From assembly GCA_963696315.1 (NCBI GenBank), contig CAVOJU010000022.1:1-64000 (forward strand): DNA of 64,000 bases, written 5' to 3'. Positions 18,655 through 30,600 of this stretch are shown piece after piece (position 1 is the stretch's first letter; each line of letters opens with the position of its first letter). The translations under genes and the position numbers were made by a program. The DNA is from CAWKEY01 sp963696315 (GTDB taxonomy: Bacteria > Pseudomonadota > Gammaproteobacteria > Methylococcales > Methylomonadaceae). Below the pieces are notes generated by a model. The model did no database searches and had not been told where the DNA came from. It saw nothing but the letters and a program-made list of their open reading frames with translations.

Positions 18655-21125
18655 TTGGCAAAGAATCAACCGCTTAAATTGATCCAGCATGGCGTCTTGA
18701 TCACGCCGCTACTGATGGGCAATGCCTATGCCGCTGGGGACCCAACCTATTCCTTCAACCTGCCGGCGCAACCTCTGTCCGCTACGCTGGACAGTGTGGC
18801 CCGATCTTCCCACACCAAGCTGATTTATGCGGACGCCACGGTTAAGGGCTTACGCGCCGCTCCCGTGAAAGGAAAATACACGGCTCAGCAAGCGCTGGAT
18901 ATTGCGCTGGGCAATAGCGGCCTTAACTACAAAGTGGTAGACAAAACACTGATCACCGTGGCTGGCAAACCCGCCGCCAGCAGCACCTCCAGTAGCCCCC
19001 GCATCAGCGATAACCTTAAAACCTATGACGGTGGTGGGAGAGGCTGTTCAAAATCCGGATGACCCTTATAACACAAGCTATAACGTCACTAACGCCAGCA
19101 CGGCTACCAAAATCGATACGCCGATTATGGAGACACCTTTTTCGGTGACCGTTGTGCCGCAACAGGTATTAAGAGACAAGCAGGTTATACGCGTTGAAGA
19201 CGCCATAACCAGCGTGGCGGGGGTGCAGTCCAGCTGGACTAATGGTGGCACGAGCGATGTTTTCATGATACGCGGCTTTCAAAATACCAATTTGTACCGT
19301 GACAGTTTTCTACTGCCTTCCGCATTGGGTGGTGGCACGACTAAACGGCAAGTCGCCAATCTGGAACGCATTGAAGTACTGAAAGGCCCCGGCTCTATTC
19401 TGTTTGGACGCAACGAACCCGGCGGCGTTATTAATCTGGTGACCAAAAGACCACAAGCAACGCCTTATCATTCCATACAACAACAATTCGGCTCTTACGA
19501 TTTCTTCCGGACTACCGTGGATTCGACTGCCGCCATCACGCCCGATGATAAACTGTTGTATCGGGTCAATTTATCTTATGAAAATGCCAATTCTTTTCGT
19601 GACTTTGTATCAACAGATGATGTGTTCTTTGCTCCCAGTTTAACCTGGAATCTGTCCGATCAAACCCAGATCAATATGGATATTGCCTACGAACATTTCA
19701 ATGACAAAATTGACTCGGGTATTCCACCGATGGGTAATCGTCCTGCGCCTGTTCCTATTAACCGCCAAATCGGCGATCCGCTGAACAACACAAATAGGGG
19801 CGATAGGACCTATGTGGGCTTCAACTGGTCGCACGCGTTTAATGATCAATGGAAGCTAGCCCATCGCTTCGGCGCGGAATTTTTGGATATTAATAAGGGC
19901 GATTTCACGTTCTTTTTCGGGCAGCCGGACGCAGAGGGAAACCTGGTAAACCTCGATGCGGATTTTTCCAATGGAGGCAACCGGGGCTTTAACAACGGCT
20001 TAACACAACAACAAAACTATTACACCACGCTCAATTTAACGGGTAAGTTTAATACCACCCCGATGTTGGAGCATACCACCTTATGGGGATTTGATTATTT
20101 TGTTATTGATAACCAAGGTTCAACAGCCTGTTGTGCGGCTTATCCAATTGGAGCCAACTTCAACATCTTTAATCCAACTTATCAGACGTTTACCAACCCT
20201 CTTGCTTCGGCATTTACACCCATTTCAGACTTCAATCAGGAGTGGTATGGCCTGTATTTCCAGGATCAGATCAAGTTCCCGTTCAATGTCTATGGCAACG
20301 TCGGGGTGCGTTACGACAATGCCTCAGGTACACAGTATATGACTAGCGGCGAATCCGTAAACACCAATGATAATCACGTAAGTCCTCGTGGCGGTTTGCT
20401 ATGGAGACCGATAAACTGGTTATCCGTCTATGGTAATTACAGTCAAAACTTTGGCCCTTCCAACAACCAATTCAATAGCCCAGGTCAACAGATATTGCCG
20501 CCCACGCTAGCGGATGAGTGGGAATTGGGTGCTAAAACAGAGTTCTTTGAAGGCCGTTTATCAGCCACCTTTGCCTATTTTGATTTAACCAAAACTAACA
20601 TAGCAGTTGCAGATCCTATAAACCCCACACGTACAAATTGCGAGTGGCGAACAGGAAAGTCGCGGCTATGAATTTGAAGTAGCCGGTGAGATTTTACCGG
20701 GCTGGAAAATGATCTCTGCTTATACGATCCTGGATTATGCCAAAATTAATGTTGGCTTTAATGGCGGCGTTGACGACGATACCGGGAATCGCCTGTATAA
20801 CGCACCGCGAAATTATGGCAGTTTATGGAATACCTACGAATTCCAGGATGCTGTTTTTCGCGGCTTGAAATTTGGCGGAGGCATAATCGCATCAAGTCAA
20901 AGCCAGGGCACCAATGACAACACTTTCCAATTACCCGGTTATGTAACGTTGAATTTGATGACTAGTTACAATTTGAATGTAAAGGGGAAAAATTTAACTT
21001 TCCAACTTAACGCCAACAATCTGCTCGACAAAACCTACTACTCCGGAACCAATACCGGCAGTATGATCGGTGTCGCTGCACCACGTTCTTCATGGGATCG
21101 ATTAAGCTGGAGTTTTAACAAGTAG
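18655..21125 (+). CDS. TonB-dependent siderophore receptor with STN signalling domain (frameshifted)
   Basis: A FecA/FpvA-type outer-membrane receptor spread over three frames. Residues from 18655: a signal-like start ending NAYA, then an STN domain (YSFNLPAQPLSATLDSVARS and LIYADATVKGLRA). The plug begins in the second frame at about 19030 with a TonB box-like MTVVGEA, then ETPFSVTVVPQQVL, and RIEVLKGPGSILFGRNEPGG. The barrel continues to 20671 and, after a shift near 20640 (one extra A in CAAAT), ends at 21125 with WDRLSWSF-NK, a terminal aromatic typical of porin-like barrels. The start region is also broken: an ATG at 18608 is out of frame. The STN domain and upstream FecI/FecR suggest cell-surface signalling and ferric-siderophore uptake. 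Confidence 0.88.
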
Positions 21126-21156
21126 CTGTTTAGGTGTTAAACGTTAAAAATTTACT

Positions 21157-22337
21157 ATGGATTTAACTCAAAAATCCCGTCGTAAATTCTGGCTCAAGGT
21201 CCATTTGTATCTTGGGCTGTTTGCCGGGGCCGTTTTCGTTTTGATTGGGCTTACCGGGAGTTTACTTGCGTTTGGCTCAACACTGGACGCGTGGCTGAAT
21301 CCCGAATTGATGACAGTGCCGGTGGCTAATGAAAATACCATTAAGCCTTTGGATGAAATTGTTGCGGCCGGATTGAAAGCGCTGCCTCCTGATGGCAAAG
21401 TCCTTGACCTGGAGTTTCCAAGACATCCCGGACTGGCTTTTCAACTATGGTTTGAACAACCTTCTCCCAAGGCGAATGATCTTGAAAGACATCAAATATT
21501 TATCAATCCCTTACACCGGCGTAGTAACCGGACAACGCTTACTGATTGATTTTGAACGTCCCTGGCGCGACCCGTTAATGGATTTTATCCTGCGCTTCCA
21601 CTATAGCCTGGCTTTAGGAGCAACGGGAATGAATATCGTGGGGTTTATCGGGCTGGCTTTGCTGTTTTCAGTATTAACCGGTTTGATTTTATGGTGGCCT
21701 AATCCCGGTAAGCTCGGGAAGGCCTTAACGATCAAGCGTAAGGCCAGTCCGGAACGGCTTAACTTTGATTTACACAAAACGTTTGGATTCTATACGGCAA
21801 TCATACTTTTGTTTTTGATACTGTCCGGCGTGTACCTGATTTTTCCGGATTATGGTCGGGGATTGGTCAGTGTTTTTTCGCCTGTGGCGGAACCTTGGCC
21901 GATTTACCAAAGTACAGTGCCCAAAGGGAATAAAACACCGATCAGTCTTGCTGAAATTAAAGCGATTACCGATGCGCGCTTTCCTGACGGCGAATACCGA
22001 TGGATCGTTTTTCCCCAGAATGAAAGAGATGTTTATCTGGTAGGTAAACGGGAAGTCAACGAAGTGAATCAAAAAATTCCCTACCGTAGCCTTTGGATAG
22101 ATCAATACAGCGGTGAAATTCTGCATGTGCGGGAAAATCGGACCGCTACTGCGGGCGACACCTTTGAGCAATGGCTTTATCCGCTGCATACACGGGGAAG
22201 CTTTCGGCTTGACGGGTCAGGGTATTATTTTAATAACAGGTCTGGTGCCATTGATGCTTTATGTGACGGGAGTTATTCGCTGGTTGCAGAAGCGGCGGGC
22301 TGAAGAAAGCTGTGATCGGATAAGTTCGACACGATAA
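21157..22337 (+). CDS. PepSY-associated membrane protein of iron-uptake loci (frameshifted)
   Basis: The first frame has KFWLKVHLYLGLFAGAVFVL and TGSLLAFGSTLDAWLNPEL. The second continues after a shift near 21500 with DFILRFHYSLALG, NIVGFIGLALLFSVLTGLIL, LHKTFGFYTAIILLFLILSG and the PepSY repeat SLAEIKAITDARFPDGEYRW. The third, after about 22190, gives GIILITGLVPLMLYVTGVIRW. This is the four-helix PepSY_TM (PiuB-like) architecture commonly encoded behind siderophore receptors, probably handling ferric-chelate reduction. It follows the receptor by 31 bases and is probably co-transcribed. Confidence 0.85.
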
Positions 22338-22536
22338 CTGCTCAATTAAAAGGAGCGTGTTGAGTCCACCAAGAGACGGAGTTTGCGAAATTGGCTTGTC
22401 AGCAATTGGTATCTTCCTGTAAAAATCGGGTACGAAAATTTGACAGGCCGTATTGCCTTAAAAAAGTAAATACCATGACGCTATGTTTAAAAACTCAAGG
22501 CTGATGCCTGTGAACTATCGAAGTGAGGAAAAAGGC

Positions 22537-22842
22537 ATGACAACATTAAAATGTTTACAAGAACATAAATATGATACGGAACTCACGCCGCCTGTGAATC
22601 CTGAAAAGCGCAGCATTAAAGAAGAGGATGATCTGATTGATTTATTTCCTTTACCCCGCTATTTTCAGGTTCATTTTGAGCATATTCATGACAATGCCCA
22701 TGATGTTCAGGGCAAACTTAATCATCTCAACCATGACATTCAGAACCAGCTGGACCAGCTCAAGCAAACGCTTGCAAAAGTGGAAGAAAAACTGGATAGA
22801 TTCATGGCGATATTAGGTCATCACATCGAACCTGGGCATTGA
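22537..22842 (+). CDS. Hypothetical coiled-coil protein
   Basis: 101 residues from the ATG at 22537, preceded by GAGGAAAAAG; an upstream in-frame ATG at 22483 is less well supported. Residues 1-35 are polar with an acidic centre (KEEDDLIDLFPLPRYF). Residues 50-90 form a coiled coil (GKLNHLNHDIQNQLDQLKQT and following) with heptad spacing. I recognise no family. It sits between the PepSY gene and tonB. Confidence 0.55.
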   Translation: MTTLKCLQEHKYDTELTPPVNPEKRSIKEEDDLIDLFPLPRYFQVHFEHIHDNAHDVQGKLNHLNHDIQNQLDQLKQTLAKVEEKLDRFMAILGHHIEPGH

Positions 22843-22989
22843 TTGATACTTGATGCACTTTCGCTACTAATAATAACAACGAAGCCTGGTTTGCCTAGAG
22901 CACAGCGTGAGAAAATGTTGGCCCAGACTTTAAAACCACGAAGATGGCTACGAGCAATCGCCTTCGATGCGGCAAGCTAACGCGCAAAG

Positions 22990-23738
22990 CAAACCCTGTT
23001 TGAAATATTAACCGGCGAAGAAAAACCGCTTTCGATCGGTGGTTTATTGTTGATTTTAGTGCTGCTGTTGCATCTTGTGGGGAGCGCTTTGGCTACTGAA
23101 ACCGGTGGAGCCTATTACACTGGCGCAACCGCTGATGATGGAAGTTTCACTGGTTTCTGCGCCGGGACAACAGGCCTTCAACCGCACCGCCGGCGCCACC
23201 CAAAGCCGTTGAGCCGATTAAACCGCCGGTTCAGCCGAAAAAGCCGCCGGTCAAAAAAGCCGGTCAAGAAAAAAACGCCGGTAATCCGCAAACAAGCCAA
23301 GCTGCCAAAACCGGTGGCCGTTAGCGATGCAATGCTGCCCGCACCGTCACTCACCGAATCGTTTGAGGATGCTGCGGAAACGAGTAGTGATGCCGCTCCA
23401 GCCGCTCATGCTGCAAAATCGGCAAAGCGCAACGCAAGGCCATGCAGAGCCTTTTAGCGAAGCCAATTTTAGCGCCAATTACGGTACCAATCCCAAACCG
23501 AAATATCCTGCGATTGCCCGCAGCCGAGGCTGGCAGGGCAAAGTGTTGCTCCGGGTGAAGGTGTCTGCCGACGGACTTAGCGAAGCTGTCACCGTACACC
23601 AGTAGCAGTGGCCACGATACACTGGATGAATCGGCCATCGCCGCAGTGGAGAAATGGCAGTTTATTCCCGCCAAACGAGGCAATACGGCGGTGGCCAGTA
23701 CGGTCATCGTGCCCATTATTTTTACTTTAAACAATTAA
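22990..23738 (+). CDS. tonB: Energy transducer TonB (multiply frameshifted)
   Basis: The pieces are in TonB order. An N-terminal hydrophobic anchor (GGLLLILVLLLHLVG at about 23038-23085) follows LFEILTGEEKPLS. A proline/lysine spacer appears in another frame (AVEPIKPPVQPKKPPVKKAG). The C-terminal domain starts NYGTNPKPKYPAIARSRGWQ with KVLLRVKVSADGLSE, and continues in yet another frame as LDESAIAAVEKWQFIPAKRG to a stop at 23738. At least three frame changes are needed. The start is uncertain because the first in-frame ATG (22915) meets a stop. It lies upstream of exbB and exbD and would energise the receptor at 18.6 kb. Confidence 0.8.
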
Positions 23739-23758
23739 ACCAAAAGGAAAGACAGAGA

Positions 23759-24425
23759 ATGCTCGACCATATTGCCCCCCAACTGATAATCGACGGGACT
23801 TTGTATACCTTGCTGATTTTTTCAGTGCTGACCTGGACGCTGATTCTGTTCAAGCTTTGGCAGTTTGGCAAAAACAGTTATTACAACCGGCGTTTTAACA
23901 AGGCGTTTTGGGATGCGCCTGATCTGGCAAGCGCCAAAAACTTGCCGGGAACCGTCACCCGAGGCCCGCAGGCAAGAATAGCAAGCAAAGGCTTTACCTG
24001 GCTGGATGACAGCCGGCAAGTCATCCGGCAAACACCTTAAATATCGCGGCGAGCCCGATGAGTTACTGGCGCAAACTTTAATGGTTCATATGCAGCAAGA
24101 AACACGGGCCATGGAATCCGGCCTGACCCAGCTCGCCAGTATCGGCAGTACCGCGCCGTTTGTCGGGCTGTTCGGCACCGTGTTAGGCATCATGCACGCC
24201 ATGCATGAAATTACCCAAAGCGGTTCGACCAGCCTGGATGTGGTGGCGGGACCTATCGGAGACGCGCTGGTTGCGACCGCCATCGGTATTGCCGTGGCTG
24301 TTCCCGCCGTGTTGGCTTATAACTTTCTGCTGCGCCATGTTAAACAACACCGTACCGGCCTTGAAAACTTCGTTGCCGGCTTTATCCACATCGCCTTCAC
24401 TGGCGATACTCAAGATAAGGAATAA
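23759..24425 (+). CDS. exbB: ExbB/TolQ-family proton channel (one frameshift)
   Basis: The start is the ATG at 23759 after AGACAGAGA. The first frame gives DGTLYTLLIFSVLTWTLILF (first membrane helix). The second, from about 24010, gives the conserved GLTQLASIGSTAPFVGLFGT, VLGIMHAMHEI and VATAIGIAVAVPAVLAYNFL, the signature of the MotA/TolQ/ExbB family. With ExbD it forms the proton-driven motor for TonB. It is followed immediately by exbD. The shift near 24015-24040 lies in a GC-mixed segment and is probably an assembly error. Confidence 0.9.
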
Positions 24426-24427
24426 CC

Positions 24428-24838
24428 ATGGCCTTTAAACCGCAATCAGAAACGGAAGAAGCGATGAGTGAAATCAACGTCACGCCGCTGGTCGATGTGA
24501 TGTTGGTATTGGTGATTATTTTATTGGTGACTGCACCGTTATTGACGCAATCCGTGCATGTGACCCTGCCGAAAACCGCCGAGACCACAGCGGATATTAA
24601 AGATGCACCCTTGCAGTTGGGTATCGACGCGCAAGGAATGATTACCCTCAATAAATTGCCTATCGCCGATCTTGCCGCCCTGGAAACTGCGTTAAAAAAT
24701 GAACTGGCGCAAAATCCGGAAACGGCTTTGCATTTATATGCCGATCAAGCCGTGGTTTATGCCAAGGTAGCTGAAGTGATGGCGACTGTTCAGCATGCAG
24801 GGATTACAAAAATTGCTTTTGTGACGGTGGAGCAATAG
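24428..24838 (+). CDS. exbD: ExbD/TolR-family biopolymer transport protein
   Basis: 136 residues, intact. The pattern SEINVTPLVDVMLVLVIILL (14-33) contains the single membrane helix with the functional aspartate (LVDVML). The periplasmic domain ends HLYADQAVVYAKVAEVMATV and GITKIAFVTVE, as in the family. The start lies two bases after the exbB stop, showing an operon with tonB and exbB. Confidence 0.95.
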   Translation: MAFKPQSETEEAMSEINVTPLVDVMLVLVIILLVTAPLLTQSVHVTLPKTAETTADIKDAPLQLGIDAQGMITLNKLPIADLAALETALKNELAQNPETALHLYADQAVVYAKVAEVMATVQHAGITKIAFVTVEQ

Positions 24839-25019
24839 TTTGCATGTAGATTTGTAAAAGCATGCTTTATAATCAAGGCGTATTGACTCGTATCTGACGG
24901 CTCAGCCATCACAATCGTTAGCATTGGTACCCGCGGTATAATCGCGGAGGGCATGAACACGAGGTTATCCAAGCCCGCATTCTGGCGTATGAAAATGACC
25001 ATGGAACCGATTTAACGAA

Positions 25020-26379
25020 ATGTTAGCAACCCTACGCACGCTATGTTGTCTGCTGGTATTGATCGCGGCCAGCTGCGCTACCGCGCCGGAACGAAATGCA
25101 GCCAATACCCATGGCGTGATACCTTCTCAATGGACAGCTGCCAATCTTTCAACAGCTCACATCAAGAACAAATGGGTAGCGTCTTTTGCTGATCCGGCCT
25201 TAACCGCTTTGGTCAACGATGCGCTAAACAATAATTTCGATCTGAAAGCTGCCGCCGCGCGCGTGGATGCGGCACGGGAACAAACCATCATCGCAGGTGC
25301 CGGGCGTTGGCCGCAACTGGGTTTTGCAACGGGATATGTGCACACGGGTTCAGGCGCCGGAGTCCTCAATAACAACTTGGAAAACACGTGACTTCAGCGG
25401 CTTCGAAGCCCTGTTTACGCTAAGTTGGGAAATCGATGTCTGGGGCCGGATCAAGGCGTCCCAACAAGCTTTCCAGCAGGATGCGAAGCGGTGTCTGCCG
25501 ACTTTCAGGGCGCTCGCTTGTCTTTGGCGGCGCGCACGGCGCAAAGCTATTTTGAATTGATCGAAGCCAATCTTCAGGCTCAGGTCGCCGAACAATCCAT
25601 CAAGGATCGCCGGACCATCGTCGAATTGGTGCGCGGACGCTTTACCCGAGGCTTGACGCGCGGACTGGATTTGCGTTTGGCGCTGACCGATCTGGCGAAT
25701 GCCGAAGCGCAACTGGCCCAGTCGCGCAATCAGGTGCAAATCGTTACCCGCCAGCTGGAAGTGTTGCTTGGCCGCTATCCAGAGCGGCCGCAAAGATGCG
25801 CATATCGGGTCTCTGCGGGTTTTACCCAAGCCACCAGCGGCTTTATCTGCCGGCTTGCCGTCACAATTACTGGAACGGCGGCCGGATCTGGTTGCGGCCT
25901 TCTCGCGACTGCGAGCGATGGATTCCCGCGTGGAAAGTGCGAAGAAAGCGCTATTACCCAGAATTACCTTGACTGCCAGTGGCGGCGCCAGTAGCGCTGC
26001 CTTGAGCGATTTGGTCGACCCTCGCGCCGCTGCCTGGAATCTGGCCACGGGTTTGGTGCAACCTATTTTCACAGGCGGGCGCTTAAAAGGTGAAATACGC
26101 TTGAACGAGGCGCTGACCAAAGAGGCTCTTAATCAATATCGAAGTACCGCGCTTAACGCTTTTCGTGAAGTGGAACAGGCGTTGGCTGCCGAGCAATGGC
26201 TAAGAGCGCAGGAACAGGCGCTCCAGGAAGCGGTGGAACAAACCGAAGCCAGCCGTAAACTGGCGGTGACTTCCTATCAGCAGGGCTTGATTGAAATCCT
26301 GACTTTGCTGGATAGTTACCGCAGTACGCTGAATGCGCAAAGCGCGCACCTCACCGTGCAGCGGCAACTGCTCAGCTAA
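25020..26379 (+). CDS. RND efflux outer-membrane lipoprotein, NodT/OprM type (frameshifted)
   Basis: The N-terminus MLATLRTLCCLLVLIAASCA has a lipobox (AASC), and DPALTALVNDALNNNFDLKAAAARVDAAR is the hallmark first repeat of outer-membrane factors. Continuations in other frames include AQSYFELIEANLQAQVAEQS, LDLRLALTDLANAEAQLAQ, LPSQLLERRPDLVAAFSRL and the closing EVEQALAAEQWLRAQEQALQ and YQQGLIEILTLLDSYRSTL. Shifts lie near 25385 and 25790. It is the exit duct of the tripartite pump encoded by the next two genes. Confidence 0.88.
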
Positions 26380-26418
26380 TCGTATTGACCTGTATCTGGC
26401 CTTGGGCGGTGGCGTTTG

Positions 26419-27639
26419 ATGATGACAAAAAACCGGCTGAAAATCGGCTTGCCCATTTTGCTGTTACTGATTGGCATCGGCGCCGCCTGGGCTATTATGG
26501 CTTTGCGCCCCCGGATAGTCACGCAAGCTCCGAAGACTGAAGCGCCGCTGGTGTCTGTTATTCAGGTCGAACCGCAAACAATCAGGCTCAACGTGCATTC
26601 CCAGGGAATCGTCACACCGCGTAATGAAATCGATTTGATACCGGAAGTGGCGGGCAAAGTCATCCAACTGCATCCTGATTTTGTCGCAGGCGGATTTTTT
26701 AACCACAACGAGTTGTTAGTATCGATCGATCCGCGCGATTATGATGCGGCGATTGCCCAGGCTCAGGCACAAATCGCCGAAGCCAAACGCCAAGTGGCAA
26801 TGGAAGAAGCGCAAGCCGATCAGGCCCGCGATGAATGGCAAGCGTTGGGTGAAGGGACGCCCTCGGCCCTGGCCATGCGCGAGCCGCAACTGGCCGAAGC
26901 CCGCGCCAAACTTAAAGCCGCGGAAGCCAATTTAACGCTGGCCCGGATCAAACGCAGCCGCTGCGAATTGCGCGCGCCCTTCGCCGGGCGCTTGCAGAGC
27001 AAAAACATCGGCCTGGGGCAATTCATCCAACCGGGAGACAAACTCGCCCGGATTTATTCCACCGATGTTGCTGAAATCAGATTGCCGCTATCCTCCAGCC
27101 AGCTTGGCTTTCTCGATTTACCGCTGGGAGCGCCTCGAACTGGAGCCCTTCGGCAAAGCTCAGGACAGGCTTCGGAGCTTGGTCCTAAAGTCAGCCTTAG
27201 TGCGCAGTTCGCCGGAAAGACGCAAACCTGGGAAGGCCGCATCGTGCGTACCGAAGGCGCGTTGGATGAAAGCACGGGTGTACTCTATGCGGTTGCCGAA
27301 GTGCTGGCGCCGTACCGGCAAAAAGACAATCGCCCTCCTTTACTTTTAAATTTGTTTGTTCAAGCTGAAATAGAAGGCAAGACCATGCAAGACGTGTTTG
27401 TGCTGCCGCAACTCGCTATGAATGCCTCCCAGGAAGTTCTTCAGGTTGACGCCGGGCAAAAGCTACATATCCGAAGCGTTGAAGTGCTGCGCAATGAGCC
27501 GGATCGTGTTCTCGTGAAAGGCGGACTGAATGCAGGCGACCGGCTCATCATCTCGGGGATTGATGTGCCGGTTGAAGGCATGACAGTCAGGGTTGATGAG
27601 AATGCAAACAGTGAATCTACAAAGGCCGATAGCCGATGA
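26419..27639 (+). CDS. RND efflux periplasmic adaptor (membrane fusion protein)
   Basis: About 406 residues from adjacent ATGs at 26419/26422. A membrane anchor (GLPILLLLIGIGAAWAIMAL) is followed by the lipoyl half EVAGKVIQLHPDFVAGGFF, a coiled-coil hairpin rich in AEAKRQVAMEEAQAD, then RCELRAPFAGRLQSKNIGLG and a beta-barrel domain. This is the HlyD/AcrA family plan. Residues about 239-253 (GALRQSSGQASEL) are encoded by an in-frame copy of a widespread short repeat (27144-27177) placed in the barrel domain. The stop overlaps the likely start of the permease (ATGA). Confidence 0.92.
   Translation: MMTKNRLKIGLPILLLLIGIGAAWAIMALRPRIVTQAPKTEAPLVSVIQVEPQTIRLNVHSQGIVTPRNEIDLIPEVAGKVIQLHPDFVAGGFFNHNELLVSIDPRDYDAAIAQAQAQIAEAKRQVAMEEAQADQARDEWQALGEGTPSALAMREPQLAEARAKLKAAEANLTLARIKRSRCELRAPFAGRLQSKNIGLGQFIQPGDKLARIYSTDVAEIRLPLSSSQLGFLDLPLGAPRTGALRQSSGQASELGPKVSLSAQFAGKTQTWEGRIVRTEGALDESTGVLYAVAEVLAPYRQKDNRPPLLLNLFVQAEIEGKTMQDVFVLPQLAMNASQEVLQVDAGQKLHIRSVEVLRNEPDRVLVKGGLNAGDRLIISGIDVPVEGMTVRVDENANSESTKADSR
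27139..27179 (+). repeat. Short REP-like repeat inserted in frame in the adaptor gene
   Basis: The bases AGCCCTTCGGCAAAGCTCAG followed by GACAGGCTTCGGAG match the common bacterial repeat of the form CCCTTCGACAAGCTCAGG-ACAGGC. It is read through in frame, adding a low-complexity S/G/Q/A peptide between PLGAPR and LGPKVSL, where homologous adaptors usually have a shorter loop. Confidence 0.7.
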
Positions 27640-30600
27640 ATTCACCTCAAGACAGCATACCGGCCTGCTCGCCTGGTTTGCGTCCAATCCGGTCGCCGCC
27701 AACTTGTTGATGATGCTCATTCTGATTGGCGGGTTGGTTGGGTACAGCGTCATGGACAAGGAGGTGTTCCCCCGGTTCAATCCCCAACAAATTGAAATCA
27801 CTGCGCTCTATCCGGGGGCTGGGCCTCTGGAAATCGAGGCGTCGGTCTGCATGCGCATCGAAACAGCCATCATCGACGTGCCCGGCGTCAAGCGTCTTTA
27901 TACTGAAATCCAGCAGGGATCGTGTAACATCAAAGTGTCCGTGTTGCCGGACACTGACCTTGAGCAAGTCTTGAATGCCTTGCAGGGGCGCATTCAAGGC
28001 ATTCCGCGGTTACCGAAAAGCCTGGAAAAAATTGAGGTGAAACGGGTTGAACGCAATGAAGATGACGGCGTTATCTGGGTGGCTTTGCATGGGCCTGCCG
28101 ATCCGCTCACTTTGCAACGCTACGGTGAACATATCCGCGCCGATATTGAACGGATTCCGGGTGTGCGCACTGTGCGGAATTACAATGAAGTGGCTTATGA
28201 AATCGCTATCGAGGTGTCTTCAGCCAAACTGCATCAATACCGGTTGTCTTTACACGATGTGACCAAAGCGATACGCCGCGCCTCGCTGGATCAATCGAAT
28301 GGCCTGGTAAAAACCCCGGCCGGCGAATTGCAGCTCAGGGTGAAAGGGAAAGCGCAGGATGTTACCAGAATCGCTAACCTGGTGTTGCGCACGGCCGCCG
28401 ATGGCACACGGTTGCGCCTGGGGGATGTCGCTGTCATTAAAGACGGCCTGGAAGAACGTCTTTCAGAGTGGCACTACGATGGCCAACCGACTCAGGGTTG
28501 GGAAATTCACACTCAATACAGTGCCGTTGAAGTGGCGCGCCGGGTTAACGATTATGTTGCGCAAAAGCAGTTGCATCTCCCGGAAGGTCTGGCGATAACC
28601 ACCTGGTGGGATGACTCCCAGGCTTATGAAGAGCGCGTGCGTACCCTGGTCGAAGATGGGCTGGGCGGTTTTGTGCTGGTGTGCCTGGTATTGACTTTAT
28701 TCCTAAGGCTGCGGGTGGCGCTCTGGGCGGGTGTTGGTATTTTTACGTCCGTGCTGGGCGCATTGTGGTTAATGCCGGTACTGGATGTTTCACTGAATAT
28801 GCTGTCATTGTTCGGCTTTCTGCTGGCGATGGGGATTCTGGTGGATGATGCGATTATTATTGGTGAAAGCGTGTATTCGCATCAGGAAGAAGGTCAAGCG
28901 CAAGATGCCGAAGCCAGTCTTGCCGCTGCTATTCGAGGTGTGCAGGCAGTCGCGTTGCCGGTCATTTTGTCAGTGCTGGTGGCGCTGGTAGCCTTTTTGC
29001 CGGGGTTATTCCTGCCGGGTTGGGCCGGGCAAATGATGAAACCGATTTGTCTGGTGATGATTTTGACTTTAGTGTTCTCGCTGATCGAGGCCTTGCTAAT
29101 TCTGCCTTCGCATCTGGCTGCACCCAGCCGTGCCAAACTATCCGCTTCCCGGCTGGATCGTTTGCGCGCATTACTTAACCGGAATCTGGAGCGCTTTGTT
29201 AAACGTTTTTACCGCCCGTTTTTGCAATGCGCTCTGGATTGGCGCTACCTGACCATTGCCGGTTTCATGGTATTGATACTCCTGTGCGCCGCCTGGGTGG
29301 ATAGTGGGCACATTCGCCTGTCCGTGCAAGCGGATGTGGTCAAGGACAGTTTTTGGGTTTCCCTGAAGACGCCGCAAGACATGCCATACAGCGAAGCGCG
29401 TCAGCGAGCCCAGCAGGTGGAACAGGCGTTTTTTTCACTCCGTGATGAACTGGACGGCATCAGCAAAAAACACCATGAACCAAACCTAACAGCGTTGTTG
29501 TGGGACTGGAAACTATTGTTTGGGAGCATGGCGCGGGCTTTTGGACGGAGTTTTCAGCGGCAGGGCGGCAACGCATCATCGTGGAAGACTTTATCAACGA
29601 ATGGCGCAAACGCATTGGCGATCTGGGGCGCACCAAGATTGATTTCCTGTATAAGGAAGGCGATGTGCCGTATGACATTGAATTCGATCTGGGTGCAACC
29701 GACCCGGAATTGTTGACCAAAGCAGGCGAGGATTTTAAACGCATGCTTGCCACGTATCCGGGTGTTTACGATGTCATCGATTCCAGCGAACCGGGCCAGC
29801 CGGAAGTCCTTTTGACGTTAAAGCCGGAGGCGGAACGCTTGGGGTTACGTCTTGAGGAGCTGTCTGAACAAGTGCGCCACGCCTACTTTGGCGATGAAGT
29901 GGAGCGTTTGCAGCGCGGGCGCAATGAAGTCAAAGTGATGGTGCGCTATCCGCGTGAAGAACGGCAATCGCTGGATAACTTAGCCGCAATGCCGGTGCAA
30001 CTCCCGGACGGTCAACAGGCGCCGCTGGGGACACTGGCCGAAGTCACATTAACGCCCGGCGTAGATAAGCTGATCCGGCAAGACCGCCGCCGTGTACTGA
30101 AAGTTCAGGCGCGGGTTGATCCGCAAAAGGCGGATATCAATGCACTTTATTCTGCGCTGGAAGCCTCTGAATTGGTCAGTTTGCGTCAACGTTATCCCGG
30201 CTTAAGTATCGATATCGGCCAGGAACGCCAGGATCAGGAAGCCATGGCCGAGGCATTAAAACAAAACACCCTGATCGCCTTGTTGGTAATTTATGTATTA
30301 ATCGCCGTACCGTTTCGCTCGTATCTGAAGCCCTTGATTTTCCTGTTGGCGGTTCCGGTCGCCTGGAGCGGTGCAGTAATCGCGCATGGGCTGGCTGGGT
30401 TGCCTTTGTCGATGGAGTCCCTGGTCGGGATGATCGCCGCCAGCGGTGTGGTCGTCAACGATAGCCTGGTGTTACTGGATTACCTTAAAGAGCATGAGCA
30501 CGAACAAAAGCCGATTAGCGAACTGATTTGCGAAGCTTGCACGGCACGGTTTCGGCCAATTTTTCTGGCGTTTCTGACCAATTTTGCCGGATTTTTGCCC

